Below, piece by piece: positions 6,772 to 16,700 of a DNA stretch of 64,000 nucleotides. The translations under genes and the position numbers were made by a program. The stretch comes from Pelagicoccus mobilis (GTDB lineage Bacteria > Verrucomicrobiota > Verrucomicrobiia > Opitutales > Opitutaceae). Where the stretch lies: NCBI RefSeq assembly GCF_016595505.1, contig NZ_JAENIL010000039.1:1-64000 (forward strand). The letters are read 5' to 3'. Positions within the stretch are counted from its first letter, which is position 1; the number at the start of each line of letters is the position of its first letter. The notes below the pieces were generated by a model that was given only the letters and a program-made list of their open reading frames with translations, ran no database searches and was not told where the DNA came from.

Positions 6772-9708
6772 ATGAATAAATACCTGACTCCCTATTTTGC
6801 ATTTCGGTCAGAACCTATGATTCGAAGGCTTGGTGTTACGAGCCTTTTGCTATGTTCGTCGAGCCTCATGATGGCCCAAGAGGGCGATGAGGAAGTCTTC
6901 GAGCTCTCACCTTTCACTGTCAGTTCAACCGAATCATCGGGGTACGAAGTTCTTGATACGCTTGCAGGAAGCCGCTTGCGAGCTGATGTGGAGGACATCG
7001 GTGCCTCCATTACCCTGGTATCCAAAGATGTTATGGATGACTTGGGGATATCTGATTTCAACGAACTGGCTGACTACCTCCCAAGTTCTGAGATGGTGAC
7101 GACTCAAGAAAACGAAAACGGAGGAAACGAGGTTTTCCGTGGAGGTTCGACCGGCATCACCATCCGAGGCATCAAGTCGGAGGCCTTGGCGAGAAACTAC
7201 TTCACAGCACCGATTGGCGAGTTCATGCCATCGATGGATGGATACAATTCGAGCCGTGTAACTCTCTCCGCTGGCGCGAACTCGATCTTGTTCGGAAGCG
7301 CCAGCCCGGCTGGTATCATCAATACGCAAACGCAAGTCGCTAACCTGGGAAAGGATAGCGCTAAGTTCAGGCATCGTGCGGACGACTACGGATCGCAGCG
7401 ATTTGAGTTCGCAGTGAACCGTATCCTTTTGGAGGACAAGCTCGCTATTCGGGTCAATCTCTTGAATGAGGAACGAGAGTTCTTTCGCGATACGCAATGG
7501 AGAGATCAGGAGCGTATCTATGGAGCTGTTACATGGAAGCCGTTTGAGAAAACGACGATTAGCGCAAATCTCGAATACGGCGACAGCGAAGCGAATACTG
7601 CAACGCCTACGATTAGCGTGGACCGCATGGGCGCTTGGCGCGATGCGGGAATGCCAACGGTTGCTTGGGACGGAAGTAACCCAGGATCCAATGAGGGAAT
7701 CGTTCAGGCGACGGGGGGTAATCAGTTGAGAATCGCTTTTGGCTCTAATGATCCAAGCGTGAATCGCGCTCAGAACTGGCGTCGCTATGCGATCTCTGAT
7801 CGATACCAAGTCGGTTCCCCGGCTCGGAATGCTTCGCTCGACTTCGACTTCATGGATCACACTCAAAGCATGGGGAACCACCGCTTAAATGATCGTAAGT
7901 TCTGGATTGGCGATCTCTCTCTCGAGCAGAAGCTCAGCGACAATCTCTACATGCAGTTCGCCATGTTCCGCCAATCGCACGAAAAGGACATTTACTGGTC
8001 TGGCGGTACGCACATGTTTGCGGATGCGACTTCAGTACTCCCTGATGGTAGCCCGAACCCCAATGAAGGCAGCTTCTTCTTCGGTGGAGGTACTGCGGAA
8101 AGACGCGAGTTTCTCTACGAGAACGAAAACTACCGTTGGACGACGACCTACGAACTCGACCTTCGCGAGAAGGGAGAGTGGTTGGGAACACATCAGTTCT
8201 CTTTGATGGCTCAGCACAACATCGGTCGCCGCTTCACGAACCGGAACCGTCTTTACAATACGGATACAGAACGATTCCACCCCGTCGCGACCAATGGACA
8301 GAATCGGATTATGACCGTATTTTATGTGGATCCTGTAGGTGGAGATCGAGCTCGCCAGAATGGGGAGTCGTTGGACCCTAGAGATTGGGCGAGTGACTTT
8401 TCCGCATTAGAAGGCGTAACTGCCGAGTACCTGAATTTCACCTCCGGCATCAACACCGAAACGAAACAGAACGTTTATATGGCTGCGGGCCAAAGCCACT
8501 TCTTCAATAAGCGACTGGTAACTACGCTTGGATACCGCATCGATACATCTGACGTCGACGACGTTGCTGGAAGCGCGTGGGTAAAGAACGCGGATGGAAC
8601 ACGTGTCGACTTCGACGATCCTTCTTTGGTTCGAACTCGGAACGAAGCGGTTTCAGACATTGAGGAGGGCACTTATTCAGTGGGAGCGGTCTATCACCTG
8701 CTGCGCGACCGCGGTTTGCTCGATAGCTTTTCTCTCAGCTTTAATCAGTCCACCAACTTCCAGCCGTCAGCTTCGGATCCGAATCTGCAAGGTCGTCCAT
8801 TGCCGTTCGCAACTGGAGAAACCAAGGATGTCGGTATCAAGGCATCGATGTTCAATGGTAAGCTCAATGGCTCTCTCTCTTGGTTCGAAGGCGGCCAGCT
8901 CAATAACCGAACCGGCGCTGGGCAGGTGCTTACTCGAGCGAGAGAGATTTGGAATGGTCTGATCGAAGAGGAAGTTGGTTCCATCGCTGATCAGGAAATG
9001 TTTACTGATAATCTCAACGAGCTCGAAGGGACAGTTGCCGACACGCGCGATATCAGCGTGGAAGGTCTGGAGATGAGATGGACCTATAGTCCAAACAGCA
9101 ACTGGCGTATGATTTTCTTTGGAAGTCGCAACGAGGCGATTCAGGACAATATCAACCCATCTGCTAACCAATACTTCGCAGAGCACTTCGATTCCGCATT
9201 TGCTTCGGCATACGGCGACGTGCCGCTCAACGAATCCGGAAGAACGGTCGATGACGCGATCGAGCAGATGCAGCGGGATCTCGACTTGAAGAAAGCGGAG
9301 GAAGGTAGAGCGCAGCAGTCGCAAAGAGAGTGGGCGTTCAGCTATCTCACTAACTACAGATTCACTGAAGGAGCCTTGAAAGGATTCTCTATCGGAGGAA
9401 ACATCAAGTGGAAGGATAAGGCGGCGATCGGCTATGCTTCGGACGAGGAGGGCAAAGTCGATATCAGCAAGCCATTCTACGGTGAGGAGCTACTGACTAC
9501 TGGGATGCACTTCTCCTACGGTCGCAAGATCCGAGATGGCAAGGTCGATTGGAAAATTCAGTTGAACATCCAAAACCTTCTGGACGATGACGATTATGTA
9601 GGTGTCCGTGCAACCGAAAGTGTTGACATTCCGGATACGGGAGAGATCTATGCATGGCGTATCCAAGAACCTCGATCCTTCTCCTTAACTAATACCTTCT
9701 CCTTCTAG
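6772..9708 (+). CDS. TonB-dependent outer-membrane receptor 1
   Basis: A 978-residue outer-membrane beta-barrel that would take up a glycan fragment using TonB energy. The long N-terminal region holds a signal sequence (hydrophobic about residues 20-35; an internal start at Met16 is possible). The motif EEVFELSPFTV follows, then a plug domain (about 60-180) and a 22-strand-type barrel ending in Phe (TNTFSF). The same ELSPFT motif opens receptor 2, so it may be the TonB box of this lineage. There is no SusD-like partner, as expected outside Bacteroidota. It stands alone, follows a LacI operator and ends at a terminator. Confidence 0.93.
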   Translation: MNKYLTPYFAFRSEPMIRRLGVTSLLLCSSSLMMAQEGDEEVFELSPFTVSSTESSGYEVLDTLAGSRLRADVEDIGASITLVSKDVMDDLGISDFNELADYLPSSEMVTTQENENGGNEVFRGGSTGITIRGIKSEALARNYFTAPIGEFMPSMDGYNSSRVTLSAGANSILFGSASPAGIINTQTQVANLGKDSAKFRHRADDYGSQRFEFAVNRILLEDKLAIRVNLLNEEREFFRDTQWRDQERIYGAVTWKPFEKTTISANLEYGDSEANTATPTISVDRMGAWRDAGMPTVAWDGSNPGSNEGIVQATGGNQLRIAFGSNDPSVNRAQNWRRYAISDRYQVGSPARNASLDFDFMDHTQSMGNHRLNDRKFWIGDLSLEQKLSDNLYMQFAMFRQSHEKDIYWSGGTHMFADATSVLPDGSPNPNEGSFFFGGGTAERREFLYENENYRWTTTYELDLREKGEWLGTHQFSLMAQHNIGRRFTNRNRLYNTDTERFHPVATNGQNRIMTVFYVDPVGGDRARQNGESLDPRDWASDFSALEGVTAEYLNFTSGINTETKQNVYMAAGQSHFFNKRLVTTLGYRIDTSDVDDVAGSAWVKNADGTRVDFDDPSLVRTRNEAVSDIEEGTYSVGAVYHLLRDRGLLDSFSLSFNQSTNFQPSASDPNLQGRPLPFATGETKDVGIKASMFNGKLNGSLSWFEGGQLNNRTGAGQVLTRAREIWNGLIEEEVGSIADQEMFTDNLNELEGTVADTRDISVEGLEMRWTYSPNSNWRMIFFGSRNEAIQDNINPSANQYFAEHFDSAFASAYGDVPLNESGRTVDDAIEQMQRDLDLKKAEEGRAQQSQREWAFSYLTNYRFTEGALKGFSIGGNIKWKDKAAIGYASDEEGKVDISKPFYGEELLTTGMHFSYGRKIRDGKVDWKIQLNIQNLLDDDDYVGVRATESVDIPDTGEIYAWRIQEPRSFSLTNTFSF

Positions 9709-9785
9709 ATTTGTGATGTCAGGGCAAAGTGGTGTGCTAGTGAAATAGTAGCGATTCGCTTGTCTTGGCATTCAAGGATTGACGG

Positions 9786-9825
9786 TGGGTCAAGTTGATT
9801 TCTTTGCAGCTTGGCCCATTTTTTT
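9786..9825 (+). terminator. Intrinsic terminator of receptor 1
   Basis: TGGGTCAAG pairs with CTTGGCCCA (one G-T wobble, 15-base loop), followed by seven T residues. It is 77 bases past the receptor stop codon. Confidence 0.8.
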
Positions 9826-9858
9826 GGGTCGCATGCCACATGCAATGGAGCGCATTTT

Positions 9859-9935
9859 TGTAGGGCTGCCGCTCGCGGCATGCCTCATCTCCCTTGGACT
9901 TCGGATCCTGCAATGCGGCGAGCGCCAGCCCTACA
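9859..9935. repeat. Inverted pair of GTAG-type REP-like units
   Basis: TGTAGGGCTG begins at 9859, and its inverted counterpart CAGCCCTACA ends at 9935. Each is followed inward by a short palindrome: TGCCGC-TC-GCGGCA in the left unit and GGCG-CT-CGCC in the right. Two REP units facing each other form a REPIN-like structure. The remaining intergenic DNA to 10288 shows no gene and no feature that I can support. Confidence 0.65.
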
Positions 9936-10288
9936 GCGCTTTGGAAGCATAAAAGATAAGGGGAATGGGCAAGTTTGAGCCCGGTCGATCCGTATTGGTC
10001 CTACACCTAGATGCGCGAATTATACAAGACGCCTTTTAGCCATATTATGTATAGTTAGGCTCATGCCTTTATCAGTTTTCCAATCCTCCTTGCTATTAAA
10101 CCCTATCGGAAAAATAACGTTTCCACTTCATTACGTGTGGTCAAAATTTGCTGATGGTTTCACCCCTTTGTTTAGTGGTCACGACCTAGGTTGGAGACTC
10201 GATTGAACGCAAAACTACACAACCGTATGCGGGGATTCCGATAAGAGAATTATCCGATGAAGAAAGTCACACGCACACTGATTTCGAA

Positions 10289-11890
10289 ATGATCATCAAT
10301 AGGCTCTTTTTGTTGTCGTTCCTCTTTGGGATGCTCGCCTCTTATGCTTCGGCAGAGAAACATGAGGCGGCGGCGCGTCCCAACATCGTATTTCTCTTTT
10401 CGGATGATCACGCCTTAAACGCGATCTCTGCCTATGGGGGGCGATTGGCTGCGGTAGCGCCAACACCGAATATCGATCGTCTCGCTGAGGAGGGGGCTAT
10501 CTTTGAAAACTCGTTTGTGGCCAATTCGATTTGCGGTCCCTCACGAGCGTGCATCCTGACAGGCAAACACAGTCACAAGAATGGTTTCATGACCAATGTG
10601 TCTGGTCCTTTTGATGGATCGCAGTGGACGTCGGCCAAAGCGCTTCGAGAGGCTGGTTATGTGACTGCGGTAATTGGTAAATGGCACCTGAAGTCCGATC
10701 CGGTCGGTTTTGACCACTGGGAAGTTTTTCCTGGGCAGGGCAGTTACTATAATCCGGTGTTGCTGCAGATGGACGGCTCAAGAAAAAGAGTCGAAGGCTA
10801 CGCTACGGATGTGGTGACGGATAAAGCGCTAAGCTGGCTGGAAGGGCGTGATAAATCCAAACCGTTTTTTCTGATGTGTCAACATAAGGCACCGCATCGC
10901 ACCTTCGCTCCAGCGATCCGACATTTGGATACGTTTGATGGAGTGGACATTCCTGAACCCGACAACTTGTTCGACGATTACTCCACGCGTAGCTCGACCT
11001 TGCCAAATAACGAAATGGAGATCGATCGGCACTTCCACTGGGCCTACGATCTGAAACTTCGCAAAGACGAGCATTTGGGGGTGGAGCTGCCGGGGTGGGA
11101 TAAGCATGGAACGCCTGAATATAATCGAATGACTCCTGTTCAGAAGAGAGCTTGGGACGCGCATTTCGGACCGCTGAACCACGCCTTCTTGGCCGAGTTT
11201 AAGGCGGGTGGAATGAGCCATGAGGATTTAGTGCGCTGGCGGTATCAGCGTTACATGCGGAACTATCTGGCGACTGTGAAGAGCGTGGATGAAAATGTAG
11301 GACGTGTTCTGGACTATCTCGACCGGAACGGCCTTTCGGAAAACACCATCGTGATCTACTCGTCGGATCAGGGATTCTACCTCGGCGAACACGGTTGGTT
11401 CGACAAGCGATGGATGTTCGAAGAGTCGTTCAAGATGCCTTTCTTGATTCGTTGGCCGGGCGTGATCAAGCCAGGCTCGCGGCCGCAGGAAATGATTCAA
11501 AATATCGACTATGCTCCCACCTTTGTGGAGATCGCCGGTTTAGAGGTTCCCGAAGATGTCCAGGGGCGTTCGCTGTTGCCTGTACTAAAAGGAGAGGCTG
11601 ATGAGTGGCGTGAGTCGGTTTATTATGCCTACTACGAAGAGGGGGAGCACAGCGTACCTATGCATTTTGGCGTTCGAACGGATCGCCATAAATTGATCTA
11701 CTTTCCCGCGACTGACGAGTGGAACCTTTTTGATTTAGAACGCGATCCAGCGGAAATGGAGAACGTGTATGAGAATCAGGAATACGCAGATGTTAGGAAG
11801 CGCGTGACAGCTGAGTACTACAGGCTGCGGGATTACTATGATGCTCCGGGATACCGAGACTTCGAAGTGCTATCGAAGCGTAAGCCCTAG
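10289..11890 (+). CDS. Exported sulfatase, GlcNAc-6-sulfatase-like subgroup
   Basis: A 533-residue exported sulfatase with signal peptide 1-22 and metal Asp-Asp at 39-40. The formylglycine motif is Cys82-Gly-Pro-Ser-Arg followed by ACILTGKHSHKNGF, then GKWHL, SSDQGFYLGEHGW and the two-His motif HKAPHR. The ACILTGK.SH.NGF stretch resembles the mucin-desulfating or N-acetylglucosamine-6-O-sulfatase group, so action on an amino sugar or similar 6-sulfate is possible but unproven. It is the first of four tightly packed sulfatase genes (14 bp to the next), probably one transcript. Confidence 0.9.
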   Translation: MIINRLFLLSFLFGMLASYASAEKHEAAARPNIVFLFSDDHALNAISAYGGRLAAVAPTPNIDRLAEEGAIFENSFVANSICGPSRACILTGKHSHKNGFMTNVSGPFDGSQWTSAKALREAGYVTAVIGKWHLKSDPVGFDHWEVFPGQGSYYNPVLLQMDGSRKRVEGYATDVVTDKALSWLEGRDKSKPFFLMCQHKAPHRTFAPAIRHLDTFDGVDIPEPDNLFDDYSTRSSTLPNNEMEIDRHFHWAYDLKLRKDEHLGVELPGWDKHGTPEYNRMTPVQKRAWDAHFGPLNHAFLAEFKAGGMSHEDLVRWRYQRYMRNYLATVKSVDENVGRVLDYLDRNGLSENTIVIYSSDQGFYLGEHGWFDKRWMFEESFKMPFLIRWPGVIKPGSRPQEMIQNIDYAPTFVEIAGLEVPEDVQGRSLLPVLKGEADEWRESVYYAYYEEGEHSVPMHFGVRTDRHKLIYFPATDEWNLFDLERDPAEMENVYENQEYADVRKRVTAEYYRLRDYYDAPGYRDFEVLSKRKP

Positions 11891-11904
11891 ACTTTTTCAG
11901 ATCT

Positions 11905-13356
11905 ATGAAAACGTGGCTTTCTACTTTTCCGGTCCTCTTCGCCTTGTTGTCGGCTGTTTGGGCAGCGGATGATCGTCCCAATATTGTTTTGGTCATGGCT
12001 GATGATCAAGGGTATGGGGACGCTGGATACACGGGACACCCTTTTGTACAGACGCCGAATCTGGATGCTATGGCCCACGAGGGGTTCGTTTTTGATCGTT
12101 TCTACGCGGCGGCTCCGGTTTGTTCCCCGACCCGGGCGAGCATATTGACAGGACGTAATCCGATTCGGGCTAAAGTGCCGAATCACGGGCGATATATGCG
12201 GCAGGAGGAGATCACGCTCGCTGAAATACTCCGTGAGGCGGGGTACGCGACGGGGATTTTCGGAAAGCTTCATTTGGGATCCGGCCAGCCGGACTCGCCC
12301 GCGAATCCATCAGCGATGGGCTTCGATGAGTGGGTGATCGGGCTTAACTTTTTTGACAACGATCCCTATCTGAGTCGCAACGGTGTTGTGGAGCGTCGAA
12401 CAGGAAAAGGCTCGGTGCACGTGATGGATCATACCTGGGCGTTTTTGGAAAAACACAAGCGCGGCGATCAGCCCTTTCTTGCGGTTGTGTGGTTCCCGTC
12501 GCCGCACGATCCGCACGAAGAGGTTCCAGAAGGGGAAAGCCTCTATGAGGGACGGGAGCATGCTGGGTACTATCGTGAGATCACGCTCCTCGACCAGCAG
12601 CTCGGGCGTTTACGCGGAGAACTCAGACGCATGGGACTAGCAGAAAACACGATTCTCTGGTACTGCAGCGATAACGGCGGTCTAGTGCATGAGACCTCTG
12701 GTGGACGGGCGAAGAAGGGTAGTCTTTACGAAGGGGGGCTACGAGTGCCTTCGATCATTGAATGGCCCGCGAGTCAGCTCAAAGGGCGGAGTGCGGTTCC
12801 GGTGTGGACCTGTGATATGCTTCCGACCTTGCTTGCCATGGCGGGCGTGGAATCGGCTAATCCGCATCTGCTCGACGGAGTTGATATGTCTGGTGTCTTT
12901 TCCGGGGAAGTGACCGAACGCGAGAAGCCGATGGGATTCTGGCACCTGTTCCAAAATGGGCAGGCTACTTGGAATGATCGGATTCTTAAAGCGATCATGG
13001 AAAAGCAGGCTGCCGGGGCTCCGTTGCCGCACGATCCGTCGCGTATGCGAAAGGATATCGATGCGTTTCCTCAGTTTCCGGAAGACGTGGAGACTGGGCA
13101 TGCTGCTTGGTTGGATTGGCCGTGGAAGCTACATCGACTCGAAGACGGCAGCAGATACGAACTTTACAATCTTGAGGACGATCCAATGGAAGCTCGGGAT
13201 CTGTCTTCTCGTCCGGAGTATGCGGTCCGGTTCAGAGCGATGCAGAAGCAACTCGATGAGTGGTCTCGGTCGGTGATCCGTAGTATTAATGGAAAGGATT
13301 ACGAACCTGAAACAATTCCGTCGTTGGTGAAAAGGAAGGGAGAGAGCTTTAAGTGA
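11905..13356 (+). CDS. Exported sulfatase (arylsulfatase-type)
   Basis: A 483-residue exported sulfatase with signal peptide 1-21, metal pair at 33-34, Cys73-Ser-Pro-Thr-Arg, GKLHLG in place of GKWHLG, and CSDNGG for the C-terminal metal ligands. It is clearly paralogous to the protein at 34698-36125: both have Cys73, the same SPTRAS core, and related C-terminal ends (WSRSVIRSINGKDY versus WNQSVDRSAEGKDY). It lies 14 bp after the previous sulfatase, and its TGA overlaps the next gene's GTG by 4 bases, so it is part of one operon. Confidence 0.9.
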   Translation: MKTWLSTFPVLFALLSAVWAADDRPNIVLVMADDQGYGDAGYTGHPFVQTPNLDAMAHEGFVFDRFYAAAPVCSPTRASILTGRNPIRAKVPNHGRYMRQEEITLAEILREAGYATGIFGKLHLGSGQPDSPANPSAMGFDEWVIGLNFFDNDPYLSRNGVVERRTGKGSVHVMDHTWAFLEKHKRGDQPFLAVVWFPSPHDPHEEVPEGESLYEGREHAGYYREITLLDQQLGRLRGELRRMGLAENTILWYCSDNGGLVHETSGGRAKKGSLYEGGLRVPSIIEWPASQLKGRSAVPVWTCDMLPTLLAMAGVESANPHLLDGVDMSGVFSGEVTEREKPMGFWHLFQNGQATWNDRILKAIMEKQAAGAPLPHDPSRMRKDIDAFPQFPEDVETGHAAWLDWPWKLHRLEDGSRYELYNLEDDPMEARDLSSRPEYAVRFRAMQKQLDEWSRSVIRSINGKDYEPETIPSLVKRKGESFK

Positions 13357-14786
13357 TAAGATTTGTACAGATTCTCCTTCTTTTGGGGTTCAGCCTTCCT
13401 GTTGTTGGGCTTGGTCGCGAGGTTTTGGACCGACCTAACGTGATTGTGATCTTCCTCGACGACGCGGGTTATGGTGACTTCAGTCATAACGGAAATCCGA
13501 CTGTTCGCACTCCCAATATTTCATGGCTCGCACAGGAGGGAGTAAGTTTTTCGCAGTTTTATGTGACCTCTCCCGCGTGTTCCGCATCGCGCTATTCCTT
13601 GCTGACGGGACGTTACCCTTCGCGCTCTGGACTTGGCTCTTGGGTGGTTGGTCCGGACGCGGGGCGTTACCTTCATCCGAAGGAGATCACTTTGGCGGAG
13701 GGACTGAAAAGTGCCGGCTATGCGACGGGGATGTTTGGCAAGTGGCATTTAGGAAGTCCCAATGCAAAGAACGGGATCTCGCCCGATTCGTTGCCGCTCG
13801 CTCATGGTTTTGATCGATGGATCGGAACGAATGTATCGCACGACTATGCTGTTGCTCAGCTGCTGCGGAGTGACCCGAGTGGATCGGTTCCGACAACGGG
13901 GTACCGTCAGTTGGCGAAGGACCTGCCGTCGAATCCTGAGGTATGCGAGCAGCTGACGAAACTCTACACGGATGCAGCGATTGAGTTTATTCATGAAAAG
14001 AGCGATGAGCCGTTCTTCGCCTACGTGGCTTACAACATGCCGCACCTCGGACTCTATGCGAGTGAGGCGTTTCAAGGAGTGTCGCGGCGAGGTTTGTTGG
14101 GCGATGTGATGGAGGAAGTCGATCACTCTATCGGGCGCATTGTAGACGCATTAAGGGACGAGGGGATCGAGAGGAATACGCTTATTGTTTTCTCCTCCGA
14201 TAATGGTCCGTGGGTGAAATTTCGGGAGACGGAAACTCTCTCCAAGTATGGCGAGGCTCGTATGCACGTTGGTTATGCGTATCCATTTCGTGATGGCAAA
14301 GGTTCCACTTGGGAGGGTGGGCATCGAGTGCCTGGTATTTTCTATTGGCCGGGGACTATTCCTGCCCGCGGTATCGACCAGAATCCAGCGAGTACCCTAG
14401 ATGTTTTGCCGACAGTCTTCCGCCTGTGTGGAGTGGATACGCCGGAGATACGGTCGTTGGATGGGCGCGACATTTCAGCCTCGCTCCTATCAGAGGAAGC
14501 AGAGGGAGCGGTTGAACCTTTTAGTTTGATATATTCGGGGCCTCGCAACGATGAGTATGCGTTCCGGCAAGGTCCGTGGAAGCTGCATGTGAAGCTTACC
14601 TCGCAATTGAAGACGGATTACGGATTTTCCGCCTCGATGGAAACACCGCTGCTGTTTCAAGTAGAGCAGGACCTAGGAGAGCGGATCGATCGCGCTGAGG
14701 AGAATGCGGACGTGGTCGAACGAATGCTGAAGGCCCTGAGGGATCACAGGGCGCGTATCCGTCGCGAGGGAAGCTATTGGGATTAA
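13353..14786 (+). CDS. Exported sulfatase with CSASR motif
   Basis: A 477-residue exported sulfatase of the arylsulfatase A or GALNS type. The start is GTG at 13353, overlapping the upstream stop by 4 bases. A signal peptide spans residues 1-21, followed by FLDDAGYGD, formylglycine motif Cys76-Ser-Ala-Ser-Arg, GKWHLG and SSDNGPW. Ala replaces Pro at the +2 position, as in the 403-1887 protein. The other ligands are present, so I read it as an active enzyme with a variant maturation site. It is the third gene of the four-sulfatase operon. Confidence 0.88.
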   Translation: MIRFVQILLLLGFSLPVVGLGREVLDRPNVIVIFLDDAGYGDFSHNGNPTVRTPNISWLAQEGVSFSQFYVTSPACSASRYSLLTGRYPSRSGLGSWVVGPDAGRYLHPKEITLAEGLKSAGYATGMFGKWHLGSPNAKNGISPDSLPLAHGFDRWIGTNVSHDYAVAQLLRSDPSGSVPTTGYRQLAKDLPSNPEVCEQLTKLYTDAAIEFIHEKSDEPFFAYVAYNMPHLGLYASEAFQGVSRRGLLGDVMEEVDHSIGRIVDALRDEGIERNTLIVFSSDNGPWVKFRETETLSKYGEARMHVGYAYPFRDGKGSTWEGGHRVPGIFYWPGTIPARGIDQNPASTLDVLPTVFRLCGVDTPEIRSLDGRDISASLLSEEAEGAVEPFSLIYSGPRNDEYAFRQGPWKLHVKLTSQLKTDYGFSASMETPLLFQVEQDLGERIDRAEENADVVERMLKALRDHRARIRREGSYWD

Positions 14787-14833
14787 GCCGAGGTTCTTGG
14801 TAACATGGATCTTGAAGGTGAAATGACTTTTAG

Positions 14834-16303
14834 ATGATGAAACAGCTATTGTACTTGGGGCTCGTAGCGCTCGCTGCTCTCCCGGCGCTGGCGCGTAAGC
14901 CAAATATTATTCTGATCATGGCTGATGATGTCAGCCCGGACATGTTCTCGTGTTTTGCTGATCTGACGCCGCATGGGATGGAGTTGGCTGCGAGCACGCC
15001 TAGCATCGATCGGCTGGCTGAGGAGGGGGTTGCCTTCAAAACTGCCTACGCGTCGGCCATGTGCGGTCCGTCCAGGGCGTTGATCATGACGGGTAAGTAC
15101 GGATCCACTACAGGAGCTCTGCAAAATGGGATGTGGCTCAATGATTGCAGGGAGACGATTTACAAAGACCACTTGGCCTTCGGGAAAATGCTGGCTGATG
15201 CTGGCTACGCTACTGCGATTGCTGGGAAGTGGCATGCGGGAAGCCAGATGCCTTACGAACCTGAGGTCGGTTTTCAGGAGTATTGTTTGTGGGAGGGGCC
15301 TCGGGAAGTGCTGCACGCAACAGGAAAGGAGCTCAAGGAAGAGCACTGTTCCTGGGAGGATTCCAAGACGCCCTCGAGGTATTGGAAGCCGTCTTTGGTC
15401 CGCAATGGTGAGTTGTTGGATGTAGCGGACGATGATTTTGGTCCCGACCTTTGTGCCGACTTCATTATCGATTTTATGGAGCGACAAGTGACGGCGGAGA
15501 AACCATTTCTCGCATACTGGCCCACGGTATCTCCACATGGTACCCGCACTGGTATGCCAACGAATCCCTTGAGAGGCGAAGTTGGCGATCTCGGAAAGAA
15601 GGGGCAGAAAGACGGGCAGGAGCGGTTTCGTTCTTTGATCGAACATTTGGATACGACTGTAGGGCGGATACAGAAGAAGGTAGAGGATCTGGGGATTGCT
15701 GATAGTACGATCATCATCTTTTGCTCTGATAACGGCACTGCGATCACTGCTAAGACAAGAGGAGTCGAGCGCGGTTGCCATGTTGTTTTCATGGCCGCGG
15801 GTGGGGGGATAAAGAAACGTGGCTTAACAGATGAATTGATGGACTTCTCCGATATCGCTCCAACTTTGGCTGAGTACGCTGGTGCAGACCCAAAGCAGAA
15901 GGCTCCCTTCGATGGTAAGAGCTTGAGACAGTTTCTAGAGGGAGACTCGGAAACAACGAAACCATTGATTCATGGATACATTTCTACGTCCCAATTGGTT
16001 CGCTCGAAGACCCACTTATTGGAAGTCTACAATCCTATGTTAGGCATGCCGAACGGTCGTTTCTACTATACGGGCGAAAACAGGTTTTGGAACGGATACG
16101 AACGTGTGGATGAGAATCCAGAGCATGCATCAGCGAGGAAGCTATTTTTCCAATTCTTGGAAAGTTACCCTGCTGTAATGGACTCGGATCCGTTCTGGCA
16201 AAGCAAGCCAGGAAAACGCTTCAAGGAAGCGTATCTTGATCCCAAATCAGTCGAAAAGCACCTTCATAACCATAAGGATTACCAGCTTTATGATGATAAG
16301 TAG
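14834..16303 (+). CDS. Exported sulfatase
   Basis: A 489-residue exported sulfatase with signal peptide 1-20, metal pair at 31-32, Cys77-Gly-Pro-Ser-Arg, GKWHAG and CSDNGTA. The stretch after the metal pair (VSPDMFSCFADLTPHGMELA) is longer than in the neighbours. It follows the previous sulfatase by 47 bp and ends the four-gene run. Substrate cannot be assigned. No clear terminator was found downstream. Confidence 0.9.
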   Translation: MMKQLLYLGLVALAALPALARKPNIILIMADDVSPDMFSCFADLTPHGMELAASTPSIDRLAEEGVAFKTAYASAMCGPSRALIMTGKYGSTTGALQNGMWLNDCRETIYKDHLAFGKMLADAGYATAIAGKWHAGSQMPYEPEVGFQEYCLWEGPREVLHATGKELKEEHCSWEDSKTPSRYWKPSLVRNGELLDVADDDFGPDLCADFIIDFMERQVTAEKPFLAYWPTVSPHGTRTGMPTNPLRGEVGDLGKKGQKDGQERFRSLIEHLDTTVGRIQKKVEDLGIADSTIIIFCSDNGTAITAKTRGVERGCHVVFMAAGGGIKKRGLTDELMDFSDIAPTLAEYAGADPKQKAPFDGKSLRQFLEGDSETTKPLIHGYISTSQLVRSKTHLLEVYNPMLGMPNGRFYYTGENRFWNGYERVDENPEHASARKLFFQFLESYPAVMDSDPFWQSKPGKRFKEAYLDPKSVEKHLHNHKDYQLYDDK

Positions 16304-16700
16304 TGGGAATCGAAAACTTATCCGCTTGGGTTGCTCCGCCTCTGGCAAGAACGGCGATTCCATCGAGTATGTCATGCTCGCATTTGGATAGGCCTTCATC
16401 GACGCTCTCAAGACCTTGGCGAGCTTTGGAAACATCGTTCGTTTGGATTTTTTTTCAGTCAGTTTTCAGAAAAATCAAGTGCTGTTTCCTGCGTCTGACT
16501 GCCGCTATTTGCAGTGGAAGAGGCTGTAAACTGCTGTCCTAGAGGAGATCTTTCGATATCGAATCCCGCTAGCCAGACCCTTTTAGAAAAGCCTTTTCGT
16601 AAGTTATTACAGGAGAGCCTTTTTGTGTTTCTGGGCGAGGAGCGGAAGCTTGTTCAAGCGATAGCGTAAAGAAACGCTTTATCTGGAGTGGTTGTACAGA
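16304..16700. other. Intergenic region with a 12-bp palindrome
   Basis: About 400 bases without a supported gene. The perfect palindrome TTCGATATCGAA lies at 16552-16563. Close to the next gene, CGTAAA (16665) and GGAG (16685) are separated by 14 bases. This is one base short of the nine-copy CGTWAV-N15-GGMG element seen elsewhere, so I do not count it as a member. Confidence 0.5.

Noticed and set aside
6934-7881. Minus-strand ORF of 315 codons inside receptor 1
   Set aside because: Antisense shadow of a clear TonB-dependent receptor; the composition reflects the opposite strand.
16304-16450. Coding-looking minus-strand stretch after the fourth sulfatase
   Set aside because: One frame reads as a plausible acidic peptide but has no start codon and runs into the sulfatase 3' end. 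It might be a gene remnant, but the evidence is too thin.
16665-16688. CGTAAA and GGAG near the sulfatase at 16701
   Set aside because: The gap is 14 rather than 15 bases and it lies only 12 bases from the ATG, so it was not counted in the regulon.
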